Assembly (NCBI GenBank): GCA_902553695.1
Contig: CACDLR010000007.1
Span: 1-38,379 of the forward strand
Length of the DNA: 38,379 bases
From: an uncultured Pelagibacteraceae bacterium
Lineage (GTDB): Bacteria; Pseudomonadota; Alphaproteobacteria; Pelagibacterales; Pelagibacteraceae
Direction of reading: 5' to 3'
Part shown: one piece after another, positions 10,525 to 22,049 of the stretch
Position numbering within the stretch: position 1 is the stretch's first letter
How the letters are laid out: each line of letters opens with the position of its first letter
Translations under genes and position numbers: made by a program
Notes under the pieces: generated by a model
Seen by the model: the letters and a program-made list of their open reading frames with translations, nothing else
Database searches by the model: none
What the model was told of the DNA's origin: nothing

Positions 10525-11338
10525 TAACCTAGATATATATTGTATAACTGACAAAAAGTTAGAATATTTGGAAAAACTACCTTACAAGTTAGGTGCAGTT
10601 GGCCAAGATATATTTAATCAAAAATATATAATGTCCAATAATTTAGAAAATATTTATCATAAAGAAAAAAATTATTCCGAATTAACTTTTCAGTATTGGT
10701 ATTGGAAAAATCAACTTAAATATAATAAAAAAGAATGGATAGGTTTTTGCCAGAAAAGACGTTTTTGGATTAATCCATCTGTAAATATAGATACGGTAAA
10801 TGAAAATAATTTTATAAATAATTTACTATTAAACATCGATGATAAATATAATGAATATGAAAGTATTATCTGTAATTCGATAAAAGTATCAGGTGTAAAA
10901 AAAATTAAACTTTTAAAAAGAGGGTGGAAAAATATACTAAAAGACCCATCAATTTTTTTTAATAAAAAAAAACAATCAATTCTTTTACATTTTGATATGC
11001 ACCATGGATTTAGAAATCTTGAGAGAGCAATTAATTTATTAAATCAAAAAGATAGATCAGATTTCTATGAATATGTAAAAAATAGAGATTTTTTCAACCC
11101 AAACATAATGTTTATTGCAAAACCTCAAATTTTAAATAAATGGTTTGATAACCTTTTCCCATGGTTAGAGGAATGTGAAAAAATTTTTGGTTTTGAAAAT
11201 TTAAAAGGTTATGACACTACAAGATTATATGCCTATCTTGCAGAAAGATATTTGTCTTTCTGGTTTAAAAAATATACCAAATATTTAGAATTTCCCTATT
11301 ATACACTATCGATTGGGAGAGATGGCCGAGCGGTTTAA
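10517..11338 (+). CDS. DUF4422 family protein running into tRNA-Ser
   Basis: A 273-residue DUF4422 (probable glycosyltransferase) protein. Family features are NYSELTFQYWYWKN near residue 55, HFDMHHG in the middle, NIMFIAKPQILNKWF, and the C-terminal AERYLSFWF. DUF4422 proteins occur in capsule and LPS loci. The C-terminal residues GRDGRAV are not family sequence: they are read from the first 23 bases of the tRNA-Ser gene, and the stop codon is in the tRNA D-arm. The natural stop thus seems to have been lost, perhaps when the island joined the tRNA. The conserved domain itself looks complete, so it may still work. Confidence 0.75.
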   Translation: MSNNLDIYCITDKKLEYLEKLPYKLGAVGQDIFNQKYIMSNNLENIYHKEKNYSELTFQYWYWKNQLKYNKKEWIGFCQKRRFWINPSVNIDTVNENNFINNLLLNIDDKYNEYESIICNSIKVSGVKKIKLLKRGWKNILKDPSIFFNKKKQSILLHFDMHHGFRNLERAINLLNQKDRSDFYEYVKNRDFFNPNIMFIAKPQILNKWFDNLFPWLEECEKIFGFENLKGYDTTRLYAYLAERYLSFWFKKYTKYLEFPYYTLSIGRDGRAV

Positions 11339-11405
11339 GGCGCACGCTTGGAGAGCGTGTATAGGGGTAACCCTATCGTGGGTTCGAATCCCACTCTCTC
11401 CGCCA
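11316..11405 (+). tRNA. tRNA-Ser(GGA)
   Basis: Ninety bases including encoded CCA. The acceptor stem GGAGAGA pairs with TCTCTCC; the discriminator is G73. Anticodon stem CACGC/GCGTG encloses TTGGAGA, giving anticodon GGA. A long class II variable arm (TAGGGGTAACCCTA) marks a serine tRNA. The T-arm is canonical (GTGGG, TTCGAAT, CCCAC), in contrast with the Phe and His tRNAs further on. It forms the right edge of the glycan island, and tRNA genes are common island boundaries. Any own promoter must lie within the end of the DUF4422 gene, where TATTATACA is a possible -10 region. Confidence 0.97.
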
Positions 11406-11511
11406 AAAAAAATATAAAAAATTAAATTTATTGGATTAATTTAAAAAGTAACTTAATTTTTTTTTTTTCATCAAATTACCATTGATTATCAACATAAATA
11501 GATCAGTTACT

Positions 11512-13621
<2,110 letters not shown>

Positions 13622-14902
13622 ATGGAGTTTTTAAATAATTCTAAAAATTATTCACTCAATAGAAAGACCTATATAAACTTACGATGGATAGCAATAATAG
13701 GTCAATTTATTGCAATCAATATTGCTGCACTTATTTTTAAATATGATTTTTCATTTATAAAATCAAATATTGTAATTTTCATAGGTGCTATAAGTAATAT
13801 TTATTTAATAAGTTTTTATGTAAAAAATTTGTTATCTAATAGAACTGCGTTTAATTTTTTAATAATTGATATTTTACAATTAACACTATTATTGTATTTT
13901 ACTGGAGGAATTTTAAATCCATTTATAATTTTTTTGATTATTCCTAGTGTATTTGCTTCATTAAGCTTAGAAAAAAAAACTAATTATGTTTTAATCTTAA
14001 TCACACTAGTTTCTATATTGTCTTTAACATTTTTTTATGAAGAAACATCCTTGCCTTTTCCCAAGAGATTAATGATCGATGAATATTTTTACTATTCAAT
14101 ACCTATTTCTCTTATAATTGGTTTATTTTTTCTTAACTATTTTGCAATTACATTTGGTCAAGAAGCTAGTTTAAGAAAAGATGCACTTGATAAAGTTCAA
14201 CAATTAATTGCAAAAGAACACGAATTGGTATCCCTTGGTGGACAAGCTGCTGCTGCAGCACACTCACTAGCCACACCTTTATCTACGATTAAATTAATAA
14301 CTCAAGAATTATCTGAGTCATTAAAAGGGAATATAGAAATAGAGAAAGATATAGTCTTATTGATTGAACAGGTAGAAAGATGTAACCAAATATTAAAAAA
14401 ACTTTCAATAAATCCAGACATAGACGATGAATTTATTGACTATGAACTTACGCTATCTAATTACGTTAATGAAATAATCAGATCTTTCCAAAGTATAAGT
14501 AAAAAGAAATTTTTTTTTCATAATAAGCAAGATACGAATCCAATAAAGTTTAAGAAATCGATTGAAGTTGTTTATGGTTTAAGAAACTTTATTGGAAATG
14601 CAAATAAATTTGCAAAAGAAAAAATATTTATAACGGTCAATTCAGATAGTGAAATAACTGAAGTAATAGTTGAAGATGATGGAGATGGTTTTCCTAAAGA
14701 CATTCTAGATAAAATTGGAGAACCCTATATAAGATCAAAAGAAAAAAATTTAAATAATAAATCGGGATTGGGTTTAGGAATTTTTATTGGCGGTACTTTG
14801 TTAGAAAGAAATTATGCAAAAGTAACTTGTAGAAATTCTTTAACAAGAAATGGAGCAGAGGTTATAATTAAATGGAAAAATAAAGATTTAATTGGTATTT
14901 AA
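13622..14902 (+). CDS. regB: RegB/PrrB-type redox-sensing histidine kinase
   Basis: Membrane histidine kinase that senses the quinone pool or cellular redox state and normally phosphorylates RegA. The first 175 residues hold about six membrane helices. The quinone-binding heptapeptide GGxxNPF is present as GGILNPF at residues 95-101. The H-box [16 protein letters not shown] has phospho-acceptor His214, and a Cys occurs 40 residues later at 254 (VERCNQIL), the spacing of redox-active Cys265 from His225 in Rhodobacter RegB. The ATPase domain has [15 protein letters not shown] and [10 protein letters not shown]. No response regulator is adjacent, so RegA must be elsewhere. It may be co-transcribed with gyrB. 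Confidence 0.9.
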   Translation: MEFLNNSKNYSLNRKTYINLRWIAIIGQFIAINIAALIFKYDFSFIKSNIVIFIGAISNIYLISFYVKNLLSNRTAFNFLIIDILQLTLLLYFTGGILNPFIIFLIIPSVFASLSLEKKTNYVLILITLVSILSLTFFYEETSLPFPKRLMIDEYFYYSIPISLIIGLFFLNYFAITFGQEASLRKDALDKVQQLIAKEHELVSLGGQAAAAAHSLATPLSTIKLITQELSESLKGNIEIEKDIVLLIEQVERCNQILKKLSINPDIDDEFIDYELTLSNYVNEIIRSFQSISKKKFFFHNKQDTNPIKFKKSIEVVYGLRNFIGNANKFAKEKIFITVNSDSEITEVIVEDDGDGFPKDILDKIGEPYIRSKEKNLNNKSGLGLGIFIGGTLLERNYAKVTCRNSLTRNGAEVIIKWKNKDLIGI

Positions 14903-16698
14903 TTTAAATTTCTTTTATCTTTAAATAAATTACTTAATTCAGCAATCATTACATCGCCTAATTCTTGTACATCTGTGATTTTGATTGCTCTACTATAATA
15001 CCTTGAAACATCATGTCCTATACCGATAGCTAAAATTTCTACATCGTCCTTACTTTCAACAAATTTTACTACCTTTTTTAAATGCTTTTCTAAGTAGTCC
15101 CCTGAATTTACTGATAAAGTTGAGTCGTCGACTGGTGCCCCATCCGATATTACCATTAATATTCTTCTTTCTTCTTTTCTTTTTTTAAGTCTACTGTATG
15201 CCCACATTATGGCCTCACCATCTATGTTTTCTTTTAATATTCCTTCTTTAAGCATAAGGCCTAAATTTTTTTTTGACTGACGCCATTGACTATCAGCACT
15301 TTTATAAATGATATGTCTCAAATCATTTAATCTTCCAGGATTTTTAATTTTTCCATCTTTATTCCAAGCTTCTCTTGATTTGCCACCCTTCCAGTTTTTT
15401 GTTGTAAATCCTAAAATTTCAACTTTTACAGAACATCTTTCTAAAGTCCTAGAAAGGATATCTGCACAAAGTGCTGCTATAGTTATTGGTCTACCTCTCA
15501 TTGAACCAGAATTGTCAATTAACAAACTTACAACTGTATCCTTAAATTCTAAATCTTTTTCTTTTTTAAAAGATAATGAATTATATGGATCCATTATTAT
15601 TCTTGGTAATTTTGAGCTGTCCAAAAGCCCTTCTTCAAGATCAAAATCCCAAGATCGATTTTGTTTTGCCATTAATTGTCTTTGCAATTTATTTGCTAAT
15701 TTAATTATTATATCTTTAAAATTAATTAATTGTTGATCCAGATTTTTTCTTAACTTTAAAATTTCTTCTGTTTCTTCTAAATTTTCTGCCTTCTCTATTT
15801 CATCAAATTCTCTAGTGAAAATTTTATATTCTTTAACACCTTTTGTATTATTTAATTTTTGGATAATATTTTCTGAACTTTTTTGATCACTTTCAGTATC
15901 AAAAAGTTGCTCTTCCATTCTAAACTCATTTACATCCATATCAGCTTCCGAAGCAGATTGATTTTCTGCCTCGTTTTGATCTTGATTTTCATTTGTTTCA
16001 TTATTTGTTTCGGAGTTTTGTTCATTATTCTGATCATTTTCTTGTTGATTATCGTCTTTTTTTTCTTCCTCATCCTTTTCTAAAAAATCTAATTCTTTCA
16101 ATATTTCTATGAATTTTGAGCTATATAGCTCCTGGTTTTCTAGATTTTGTTTTAAAAAATTTAAATGTTTACCGAAACTTTTTCTGAATTCATCATCCCA
16201 AAAACTTAAAATTTTTTCACATAAAGCATTTGGTTTTATATCAAAAAAATTTTGCAACATATAGATTTCAAATGCTTCTGAGATAGAAGTATCCTCTTTA
16301 GATTTAAGTTGATCTTTTCTTTTAAGATTAATTTTATAATTATAATTATTAATTATATTTTTGTTAATTCCTTGTAACATTTTAGTTCCAAGTTTTTCAT
16401 ATCTTATTTTTTCTGATATATTATATAAAGATTTAAGTGTTGGCTTAGATGGTAAATTTTTTAAATATATTGACTTATTTGAAAATTTTCTTTTCAAAGC
16501 CTCCGAATCTGTTTCTGCTCTAAACTTTAAAAAATCATATTTATTATTTAAATTATCTAACTCAAAAAAATTATAGTTTTTAGAACTATCATTTCTTTGA
16601 TTTAAACTAGTAGTATTTTTAAAATCTTCGGATATTGCTTTAACAGTTGAAATTAGTGCTTGTTTAAACTTCTCCTTTAAATTTTCGTCTTTTTTCAT
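14899..16698 (-). CDS. cobT: CobT-like VWA-domain protein
   Basis: Homologue of the CobT subunit of aerobic cobaltochelatase, 599 residues. The N-terminal helical half is followed by a strongly acidic, Asn/Gln/Glu-rich linker around residues 210-260, then a C-terminal VWA domain whose MIDAS motif [11 protein letters not shown] (DxSxS) is intact near residue 390, with [11 protein letters not shown] later. It starts one base after the CobS stop, so the AAA+/VWA pair is made together. No cobN or other cobalamin gene is in this window, and SAR11 is known to lack de novo B12 synthesis, so a MoxR/VWA-like chaperone role is more likely than cobalt insertion. The 3' end overlaps regB. Confidence 0.85.
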   Translation of the reverse strand: MKKDENLKEKFKQALISTVKAISEDFKNTTSLNQRNDSSKNYNFFELDNLNNKYDFLKFRAETDSEALKRKFSNKSIYLKNLPSKPTLKSLYNISEKIRYEKLGTKMLQGINKNIINNYNYKINLKRKDQLKSKEDTSISEAFEIYMLQNFFDIKPNALCEKILSFWDDEFRKSFGKHLNFLKQNLENQELYSSKFIEILKELDFLEKDEEEKKDDNQQENDQNNEQNSETNNETNENQDQNEAENQSASEADMDVNEFRMEEQLFDTESDQKSSENIIQKLNNTKGVKEYKIFTREFDEIEKAENLEETEEILKLRKNLDQQLINFKDIIIKLANKLQRQLMAKQNRSWDFDLEEGLLDSSKLPRIIMDPYNSLSFKKEKDLEFKDTVVSLLIDNSGSMRGRPITIAALCADILSRTLERCSVKVEILGFTTKNWKGGKSREAWNKDGKIKNPGRLNDLRHIIYKSADSQWRQSKKNLGLMLKEGILKENIDGEAIMWAYSRLKKRKEERRILMVISDGAPVDDSTLSVNSGDYLEKHLKKVVKFVESKDDVEILAIGIGHDVSRYYSRAIKITDVQELGDVMIAELSNLFKDKRNLN

Positions 16699-17673
16699 CT
16701 AAATCTGAATATTTACTAAAGATTCTGGCAAATCCTCTCCAAAACATCTTTGGTAATATTCGGCTATAGTATTTTTTTCAACATCGTCACACTTATTTAA
16801 AAAAGTAACTCTAAATGAGTATCCTATATCTTTAAAAATTTGGCTGTTCTCAGCCCAGTGAATAACAGTTCTTGGACTCATTACGGTAGATATATCACCT
16901 GCAATAAATCCTTTTCTTGTTAATGTAGCAACCTTAATCATGTTAGAGATAATTTCTTTACCTTTGGAATTATTCATACTTTTATTTTTAGATAGAACAA
17001 TTTCCATTTCTTTTTCAAGTTCAAGATAATTCAAAGTTGTAACTATATTCCATCTATCCATTTGTCCTTGGTTAATTTGTTGAGTTCCATGATAAAGACC
17101 AGTTGTGTCTCCTAGTCCAATTGTATTTGATGTAGCAAATAATCTAAAATATTTATTTTGTTTTAAAACTTTATTTTTATCTAATAGGGTAAAGCTTCCT
17201 TCTGACTCTAAAACTCTCTGTATTACAAACATAACATCGGGTCTACCTGCATCATATTCATCAAAAACTAAAGCAACTGGGTTTTGTATCGACCATGGAA
17301 GAATACCTTCTTTAAATTCTGTAACCTGTTTGCTATCTTTAATAACTATTGCATCTTTACCTATTAAATCAATTCTACTTATATGACTATCTAAGTTTAC
17401 TCTTATACAAGGCCAATTTAATCTTGCAGCAACTTGCTCAATGTGTGTAGATTTTCCAGTTCCATGATATCCTTGAACTAAAACTCTTTTATTAAATGAG
17501 AAGCCAGATAGAATTGCTAAAGTAGTATCTCTATCAAATTTATATCCTTTATCAATTTCAGGTACAAATTCATTTTTTTTTGAAAATCCGTCTATCTCCA
17601 TATCACTTTCTATGCCAAAAGTTTGCTTTACTGAAAGTTTGATATCAGGTGTTGAATTAATATTTTGTATCAA
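16699..17673 (-). CDS. cobS: CobS-like AAA+ ATPase
   Basis: MoxR-class AAA+ ATPase, homologue of the CobS subunit of cobaltochelatase, 324 residues. The Walker A motif is GYHGTGKST at residues 68-76, Walker B is ALVFDEYD, sensor 1 is [11 protein letters not shown], and GQMDRWN carries the arginine-finger region. The start is TTG, supported by an AGAGG five bases upstream and by the N-terminus ([13 protein letters not shown]) matching CobS. It overlaps the dnaJ-like gene by 17 bases. Conserved linkage with CobT implies a joint complex; its client here is unknown. Confidence 0.88.
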   Translation of the reverse strand: MIQNINSTPDIKLSVKQTFGIESDMEIDGFSKKNEFVPEIDKGYKFDRDTTLAILSGFSFNKRVLVQGYHGTGKSTHIEQVAARLNWPCIRVNLDSHISRIDLIGKDAIVIKDSKQVTEFKEGILPWSIQNPVALVFDEYDAGRPDVMFVIQRVLESEGSFTLLDKNKVLKQNKYFRLFATSNTIGLGDTTGLYHGTQQINQGQMDRWNIVTTLNYLELEKEMEIVLSKNKSMNNSKGKEIISNMIKVATLTRKGFIAGDISTVMSPRTVIHWAENSQIFKDIGYSFRVTFLNKCDDVEKNTIAEYYQRCFGEDLPESLVNIQI

Positions 17674-18181
17674 GTTTTCCTCTATAAGTGTTCTTAAGTT
17701 GAGTATAAGCCAAAGTAATTATCTTAAGTTTTTCCTCAAATTTTTTGTTTCCAGCATTCATATCAGGGTGTAATTTTTTGACAAGCTTTTTAAACTTTTC
17801 TTGTATTTTCTTCCATTCAACACCGACAGGAATATTTAAGATGGTAAATGCCTGAAAATCTTGAATCGTGAATCTAAATTTTTTCATGTGATCTAAATTG
17901 TTAAATTTTTGAGCTTCATCTTTAAGCGCATTATTCCACAGAATTTTAAAAAAATTATCAGAAGAACTAAAGCTTTGGGTCGGTTTATGCCAAATCATAT
18001 CAGATTTAATAAATTCAATTATTTGTTGGTCATTCATTCCTGAGAAGTAATTCCAATTTTTATTAAACTCTTTTATATGCTCCAAGCAAAGCATTCTATA
18101 TTTTTTGCTATTGTCCTTTTCAACTGGAGCTCTAAACTCACCTAATTTATTGCATTTACTCCACTCGCAAATTGTTTTCAT
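17657..18181 (-). CDS. DnaJ-domain protein of the cobST locus
   Basis: A 174-residue J-domain protein of the type that alphaproteobacteria carry just before cobS. The J-domain is at the C-terminus (about 110-170) with the HPD tripeptide in [16 protein letters not shown], so it should stimulate an Hsp70. The N-terminus has a small Cys/His pattern (CEWSKC, then CLEHIKEFN) that may bind zinc, followed by WNYFSGM. It is the first gene of the dnaJ-like/cobS/cobT operon and is divergent from bolA with only 25 bases between, so promoters must overlap. Partner is inferred from position: possibly helping assembly of the CobS/CobT complex. Confidence 0.8.
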   Translation of the reverse strand: MKTICEWSKCNKLGEFRAPVEKDNSKKYRMLCLEHIKEFNKNWNYFSGMNDQQIIEFIKSDMIWHKPTQSFSSSDNFFKILWNNALKDEAQKFNNLDHMKKFRFTIQDFQAFTILNIPVGVEWKKIQEKFKKLVKKLHPDMNAGNKKFEEKLKIITLAYTQLKNTYRGKLDTKY

Positions 18182-18206
18182 AATTATTTAATTTATAATA
18201 TTTATT

Positions 18207-18467
18207 ATGGATATAGAAAATTTAAATAAAAATATCAAAACAAAATTGTTAAAAAATTCCTTTATTCAAAATGTAAAAATAGAGGATAAAACTTATCTCC
18301 ATATTAATCATTTATCTCATGAGAAAAACAAGTTTCATATAAAATTAACAATCTTTTCAAATCAATTAAGAGCAATTAGTAAATTAGAAGCAACAAAAAA
18401 AATAAATAAAATATTAGAAGAGGAAATAAAAAAACATATTCATTCTATTCAAATTTTATTTGAGTAA
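18207..18467 (+). CDS. BolA family protein
   Basis: Small BolA-fold protein of 86 residues. BolA proteins pair with monothiol glutaredoxins to bind or traffic Fe-S clusters. The family core is visible in KFHIKLTIFSNQ and SKLEATKKINKILEEEI, with the C-terminal conserved His in KHIHSIQI. Dehydrogenase-like loops and membrane segments are absent. The gene is short of a usual Shine-Dalgarno. It is divergent from the dnaJ-like gene and its last 12 bases overlap the end of convergent aroB. The bolA-aroB-aroK neighbourhood is common in alphaproteobacteria. Confidence 0.85.
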   Translation: MDIENLNKNIKTKLLKNSFIQNVKIEDKTYLHINHLSHEKNKFHIKLTIFSNQLRAISKLEATKKINKILEEEIKKHIHSIQILFE

Positions 18468-19553
18468 CACATCTTTAATAAATTTTTTTACTTTAGGAAT
18501 ATCAATTTGGCTATTAATTTTTACTCTGCCAATTTTTTTTAAAGTAATAAAATTTATTTTTTTTGTAGTATTTTTTTTGTCGGTAACCATAAAATTAACA
18601 ATTTTGATCAGGTCTTTCTTTTTGAAGAATTTTCTTAGATTATCAAAATCTAACTTAGATAAATGATTTAATACTAATTTATAATCTTTATTATTTAACA
18701 ACTTAAGTTGTTTACTTAATTTTATTGCTGAAAAGATTCCTAATAAAACACCTTCACCATGGTTTAATTTTTTTGAATAATTTAATGTTGCTTCATAAGC
18801 ATGCCCAAAAGTATGACCAAAATTTAAACTTTTTCTTAAACCACTTTCCTTTTCATCTTTTTCCACTATATATTTTTTTATCCTACAACTTTCTAAAATA
18901 GCTTTCTCAATATATCCTTTTTTTAGTTTTAAAATATTTTGTAAATTTTTATCTAAAAATAGAAAAAAATTTTTATTTTTTATTAATGTATGTTTTAATA
19001 TTTCTGCATATCCACAAATTATTTCTCTTCTTGATAAGCTTTCAAGTAATTTTGAATCAGAGACTACTAAGTTAGGCTGATAAAATGATCCAATTAAATT
19101 TTTACCATATTTATTATTAACACCAGTCTTCCCACCAATTGAGGAGTCCACTTGAGCCAAGAGAGTTGATGGAATGTTTATAAATTTCAATCCTCTTTTA
19201 AAAATACTTGCAACAAAACCAGAAACATCTCCAGCAATACCTCCTCCGATACAAATTATTACATCGCCCCGTGAAAAATTATTTCTTAGTAAAACTTGAA
19301 GAATGGAATTTACATTCTTTAAGTTTTTATTTTTTTCAGACGCTTCGAATGAAAGAAAAATATTTTTTTCAGAGCTTATTTTATTTTTTAATTTTTTAAT
19401 AAAAACTTTAGGAATATTTTTATCAAATATAACTAAAGATTTTTTGAATTTTATATTCTCTTTTTTAATTATATTATTTATGTTTGCTATAATATTATAG
19501 CCTATATATATTTTATAATGTTTGCTTTTTGTTTTAACTAGTATTGTTTTCAT
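18456..19553 (-). CDS. aroB: 3-dehydroquinate synthase
   Basis: Second step of the shikimate pathway: converts DAHP to 3-dehydroquinate with NAD and a divalent metal. The 365-residue protein has the NAD-binding CIGGGIAGDVSGF, the substrate loop PSTLLAQVDSSIGGKTGVN and the metal-binding NFGHTFGHAYE, all as in active AroB. The start lies 20 bases inside the upstream aroK gene, so the two steps are translationally coupled. Lysine content is very high, in keeping with the low GC. The 3' end overlaps bolA on the other strand. Confidence 0.96.
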   Translation of the reverse strand: MKTILVKTKSKHYKIYIGYNIIANINNIIKKENIKFKKSLVIFDKNIPKVFIKKLKNKISSEKNIFLSFEASEKNKNLKNVNSILQVLLRNNFSRGDVIICIGGGIAGDVSGFVASIFKRGLKFINIPSTLLAQVDSSIGGKTGVNNKYGKNLIGSFYQPNLVVSDSKLLESLSRREIICGYAEILKHTLIKNKNFFLFLDKNLQNILKLKKGYIEKAILESCRIKKYIVEKDEKESGLRKSLNFGHTFGHAYEATLNYSKKLNHGEGVLLGIFSAIKLSKQLKLLNNKDYKLVLNHLSKLDFDNLRKFFKKKDLIKIVNFMVTDKKNTTKKINFITLKKIGRVKINSQIDIPKVKKFIKDVLLK

Positions 19554-20055
19554 TTTCTAAATTATTTATAATTTGAATTATTATTTCATTTTTATCTTTG
19601 CTTTCACAGTTTATTTTAAAATCAGATAATTTATAGAACTTAACTCTTTTTCTATATAGATTTGCAAGATCTTTTTCATTTAATTTTATAGCTAGAGGTC
19701 GTCTTTTATTTCTTGAAACTCTCTTTAAAATAGTCTTTATTTTCCAATTTAACCAAAATGAAATACTATTTTTTTTTATTTTTTTTCTTATTTTGTCGTT
19801 AAGAAATGCCCCGCCTCCTATTGAAATTACTGTTTTAGTTTTTTCTAAGAAAGATAGAGTTATTTTTTCTTCTAATTTTCTAAAGTAAATTTCACCTTTG
19901 TTTTGAAATATATCAACAATTTTTTGGTTTTCTGATTGTTCAATCTTTGAGTCAATATCAACAAAATTATACTTTATTTTTTTGGCTAGTTTAAAACCAA
20001 TTGTAGTTTTGCCAGCCGCCATCATCCCAATTAATACTATATTTTTTTTTAACAT
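19534..20055 (-). CDS. aroK: Shikimate kinase
   Basis: Phosphorylates shikimate to shikimate-3-phosphate with ATP. It has 173 residues, the normal size. The P-loop is GMMAAGKTTIG at about residues 10-20, followed by the substrate-binding FVDIDSKIE, the GGGAF shikimate-binding glycine motif, and RRPLA of the lid region. It precedes and overlaps aroB, the usual arrangement. The 55-base gap to the divergent small membrane protein gene must hold both promoters; I see AT-rich sequence with no convincing boxes. Confidence 0.96.
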   Translation of the reverse strand: MLKKNIVLIGMMAAGKTTIGFKLAKKIKYNFVDIDSKIEQSENQKIVDIFQNKGEIYFRKLEEKITLSFLEKTKTVISIGGGAFLNDKIRKKIKKNSISFWLNWKIKTILKRVSRNKRRPLAIKLNEKDLANLYRKRVKFYKLSDFKINCESKDKNEIIIQIINNLENENNTS

Positions 20056-20110
20056 TTATTAATATTGAAAAAACATAAATATGTCTTATTTCTAAACTAA
20101 TTAAACATTT

Positions 20111-20296
20111 ATGGAATTTCAAAGAAAAAATAATAACTCAATTATTGGTAAGTTACGAGGCCCATTGGTAAAAATAATATTTGTTCTTATAGTATTAGTG
20201 GGTTTTATATACGCTTTAGGGTCAATAGATTTTCCTGCTCCAAACAAAAAGATTGAAAAAGTCATACCTAATGAAAATTTCAAAATTGTTAAATAA
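20111..20296 (+). CDS. Small single-pass membrane protein, unknown
   Basis: A 61-residue protein I do not recognise. A basic start (MEFQRKNNNSIIGKLR) is followed by one hydrophobic helix, residues about 19-37 (VKIIFVLIVLVGFIYALGS), and a short polar tail, so it is probably an inner-membrane protein with the tail in the periplasm. Its 3' end overlaps the next gene by 26 bases if that gene starts at the second candidate codon. The tight overlap with a long secreted protein favours it being real rather than a chance ORF, and suggests that the two work in the envelope. Confidence 0.65.
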   Translation: MEFQRKNNNSIIGKLRGPLVKIIFVLIVLVGFIYALGSIDFPAPNKKIEKVIPNENFKIVK

Positions 20297-22037
20297 AATA
20301 AATATTTTATTTTTTCTATTTTTTGTTTTTTTAAGCAGTTCAATTGCTAATGAACCTGTTGATATATGGAATATTGATAAAACTAAATTAGAAGAAGACA
20401 CTGAAGATCAAAATAAATCTTTAATACTAGATGAAGAATCTGAGGAAAAAATATCAGTTTATGATTTAAATAGCCAAAATAATGAAAGTAATAAAAGCCA
20501 AGTTTTTTTAGAAAATAGCCTTGAAAATAAAATTTCACTATATGGTTTATACGATCCTGACGAAAACAATTTGTCAATTGAAATGTGGAGTCAATCTGAT
20601 GGGGCAGAAATAAAAAAAATATTTAATAACATTTTTTCAAAGAATTTATCAAGAGATGCTTTAGATTTACTTGAAGTTATTCTTTTGACAAATTCAAATA
20701 CGCCAACTAAAAATATTTCTAGAGAAGAATTTTATAATTTTCAAAAAAATTTCTTGATTAAAAATAATGATTTAGAGTTAATTAAGTTATTTGTAGAAAA
20801 TAATCCAAATTTTTTTTTTATTGATGATTTAATAAATTATTATGCCAACTATTATCTCGCACAAGCAAACATCGAAAAAAGCTGTGAAATTTTTGACTCC
20901 TTAAACGAAGTTGCTTTAACTAGTGATTACTCTTCAAAACTAAAAATTTATTGTCTTATAAATTCTAATAAAATTGATCAAGCGTTATTAATTTATGACT
21001 TAAAAAAAGAAGTAGGTTTAAAAGATAATTTTTTTGAAAAAAAACTTTTTAAACTAATTGGATTTGAAGAGGAAAGTAATCAAATATCTGATAAAAACTT
21101 ATTAGAACTACATCTTTCCCATATCGTAGTTGAAAATTTTGAATATATTCCTGATGACAATACATCAAAAGAGGTGTGGAAATATTTAGCATCTGCTAAT
21201 TTACTTGAGAAAGTAGAAAATATAGATTTAGAAGATATTGAAAAAATTAATTTAATTGAAACAGCTGTTCATGAAGGTAACTATAATGAGGACGATTTGT
21301 TTAGCTTATATACAAGATACCAATTTAATTTTAATCAACTTTTATATGCTAAACAAAACTATAAATCTTTAGATAATTCAAGCCAAAGAGCATTGATATA
21401 TCAAAAGATGCTACTGACCCTTGATATTAACGAGAGATTATACCTTGCTAAATTATTAAAAAATTTGTTTGAATCTGATGGTTTAGATAATGCTTTTTAT
21501 TTTGAATTATCTAAAATATTATCAGCAAGTGATGTGAACAAATTAAATCCAGATTTAATATCTTTTTATGAAAAAAATATTATTAACGAAGAAGCAGCAA
21601 TTAAAAAAATTAAGTTTAATAATAAAATTATTCATCAATCTAAATTATTGAACTATTTTATAGAAAAAAAGGAAATTTCTAAAATAGAAAAAGAAACTAA
21701 CGATTTATTAAAAAATATTTTGAAAGATAAAAAATATGTTATTACCACAAATGATGAAATAATGCTTGAGTCTCTTAAATATGATGGGGTAAAAATTCTG
21801 AAAAAATATTCTGATAAATATTCATCTACAGTAAATATACCACCAGATATTCAAGCAAAAATAAATAATAGAGATTTAGGAGTAATTTTACTGAGAATTG
21901 TTGAAATAATTGGTGAAGATAAATTAGAGAATCTGGGTTCAGAAACTTTAAATTTTATATTAATTGCATTAAATCAACTAGATCTAGATGCAATGCGAGA
22001 TAAAATTATTTTAAAAACTTTACCAATGAGAGTATAA
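20271..22037 (+). CDS. Secreted helical-repeat protein, unknown function
   Basis: A large acidic protein that I cannot assign to a known family. The ORF track begins at a TTG; the ATG six codons on gives MKISKLLNKINILFFLFFVFLSSSIANE, a clear Sec signal peptide with likely cleavage near SIA-NE, and is preferred (588 residues). The mature part starts with a low-complexity Asp/Glu/Asn-rich stretch of about 90 residues, then a long all-helical region with paired helices resembling TPR-like solenoids (for example YANYYLAQANIEKSCEIFDSL). It is probably periplasmic. It lies between the small membrane protein and def, with 12 bases before def. Confidence 0.75.
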   Translation: MKISKLLNKINILFFLFFVFLSSSIANEPVDIWNIDKTKLEEDTEDQNKSLILDEESEEKISVYDLNSQNNESNKSQVFLENSLENKISLYGLYDPDENNLSIEMWSQSDGAEIKKIFNNIFSKNLSRDALDLLEVILLTNSNTPTKNISREEFYNFQKNFLIKNNDLELIKLFVENNPNFFFIDDLINYYANYYLAQANIEKSCEIFDSLNEVALTSDYSSKLKIYCLINSNKIDQALLIYDLKKEVGLKDNFFEKKLFKLIGFEEESNQISDKNLLELHLSHIVVENFEYIPDDNTSKEVWKYLASANLLEKVENIDLEDIEKINLIETAVHEGNYNEDDLFSLYTRYQFNFNQLLYAKQNYKSLDNSSQRALIYQKMLLTLDINERLYLAKLLKNLFESDGLDNAFYFELSKILSASDVNKLNPDLISFYEKNIINEEAAIKKIKFNNKIIHQSKLLNYFIEKKEISKIEKETNDLLKNILKDKKYVITTNDEIMLESLKYDGVKILKKYSDKYSSTVNIPPDIQAKINNRDLGVILLRIVEIIGEDKLENLGSETLNFILIALNQLDLDAMRDKIILKTLPMRV

Positions 22038-22049
22038 ATTAGAAGATAT

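Noticed and set aside
8068-11405. Prophage or integrative element ending at tRNA-Ser
   Set aside because: No integrase, no direct repeat of the tRNA end was noticed at the left edge, and all four genes are glycan-type.
15308-16576. Forward-strand ORFs opposite cobT (142, 66 and 71 aa)
   Set aside because: Antisense shadows; the reverse strand holds a full VWA protein with intact motifs. The 66-aa one is merely the complement of the acidic linker, read as a run of hydrophobic residues.
18460-19500. Forward ORFs opposite aroB (68, 63 and 65 aa)
   Set aside because: Phe/Leu/Ile-rich complements of a lysine-rich coding strand, not real membrane proteins.
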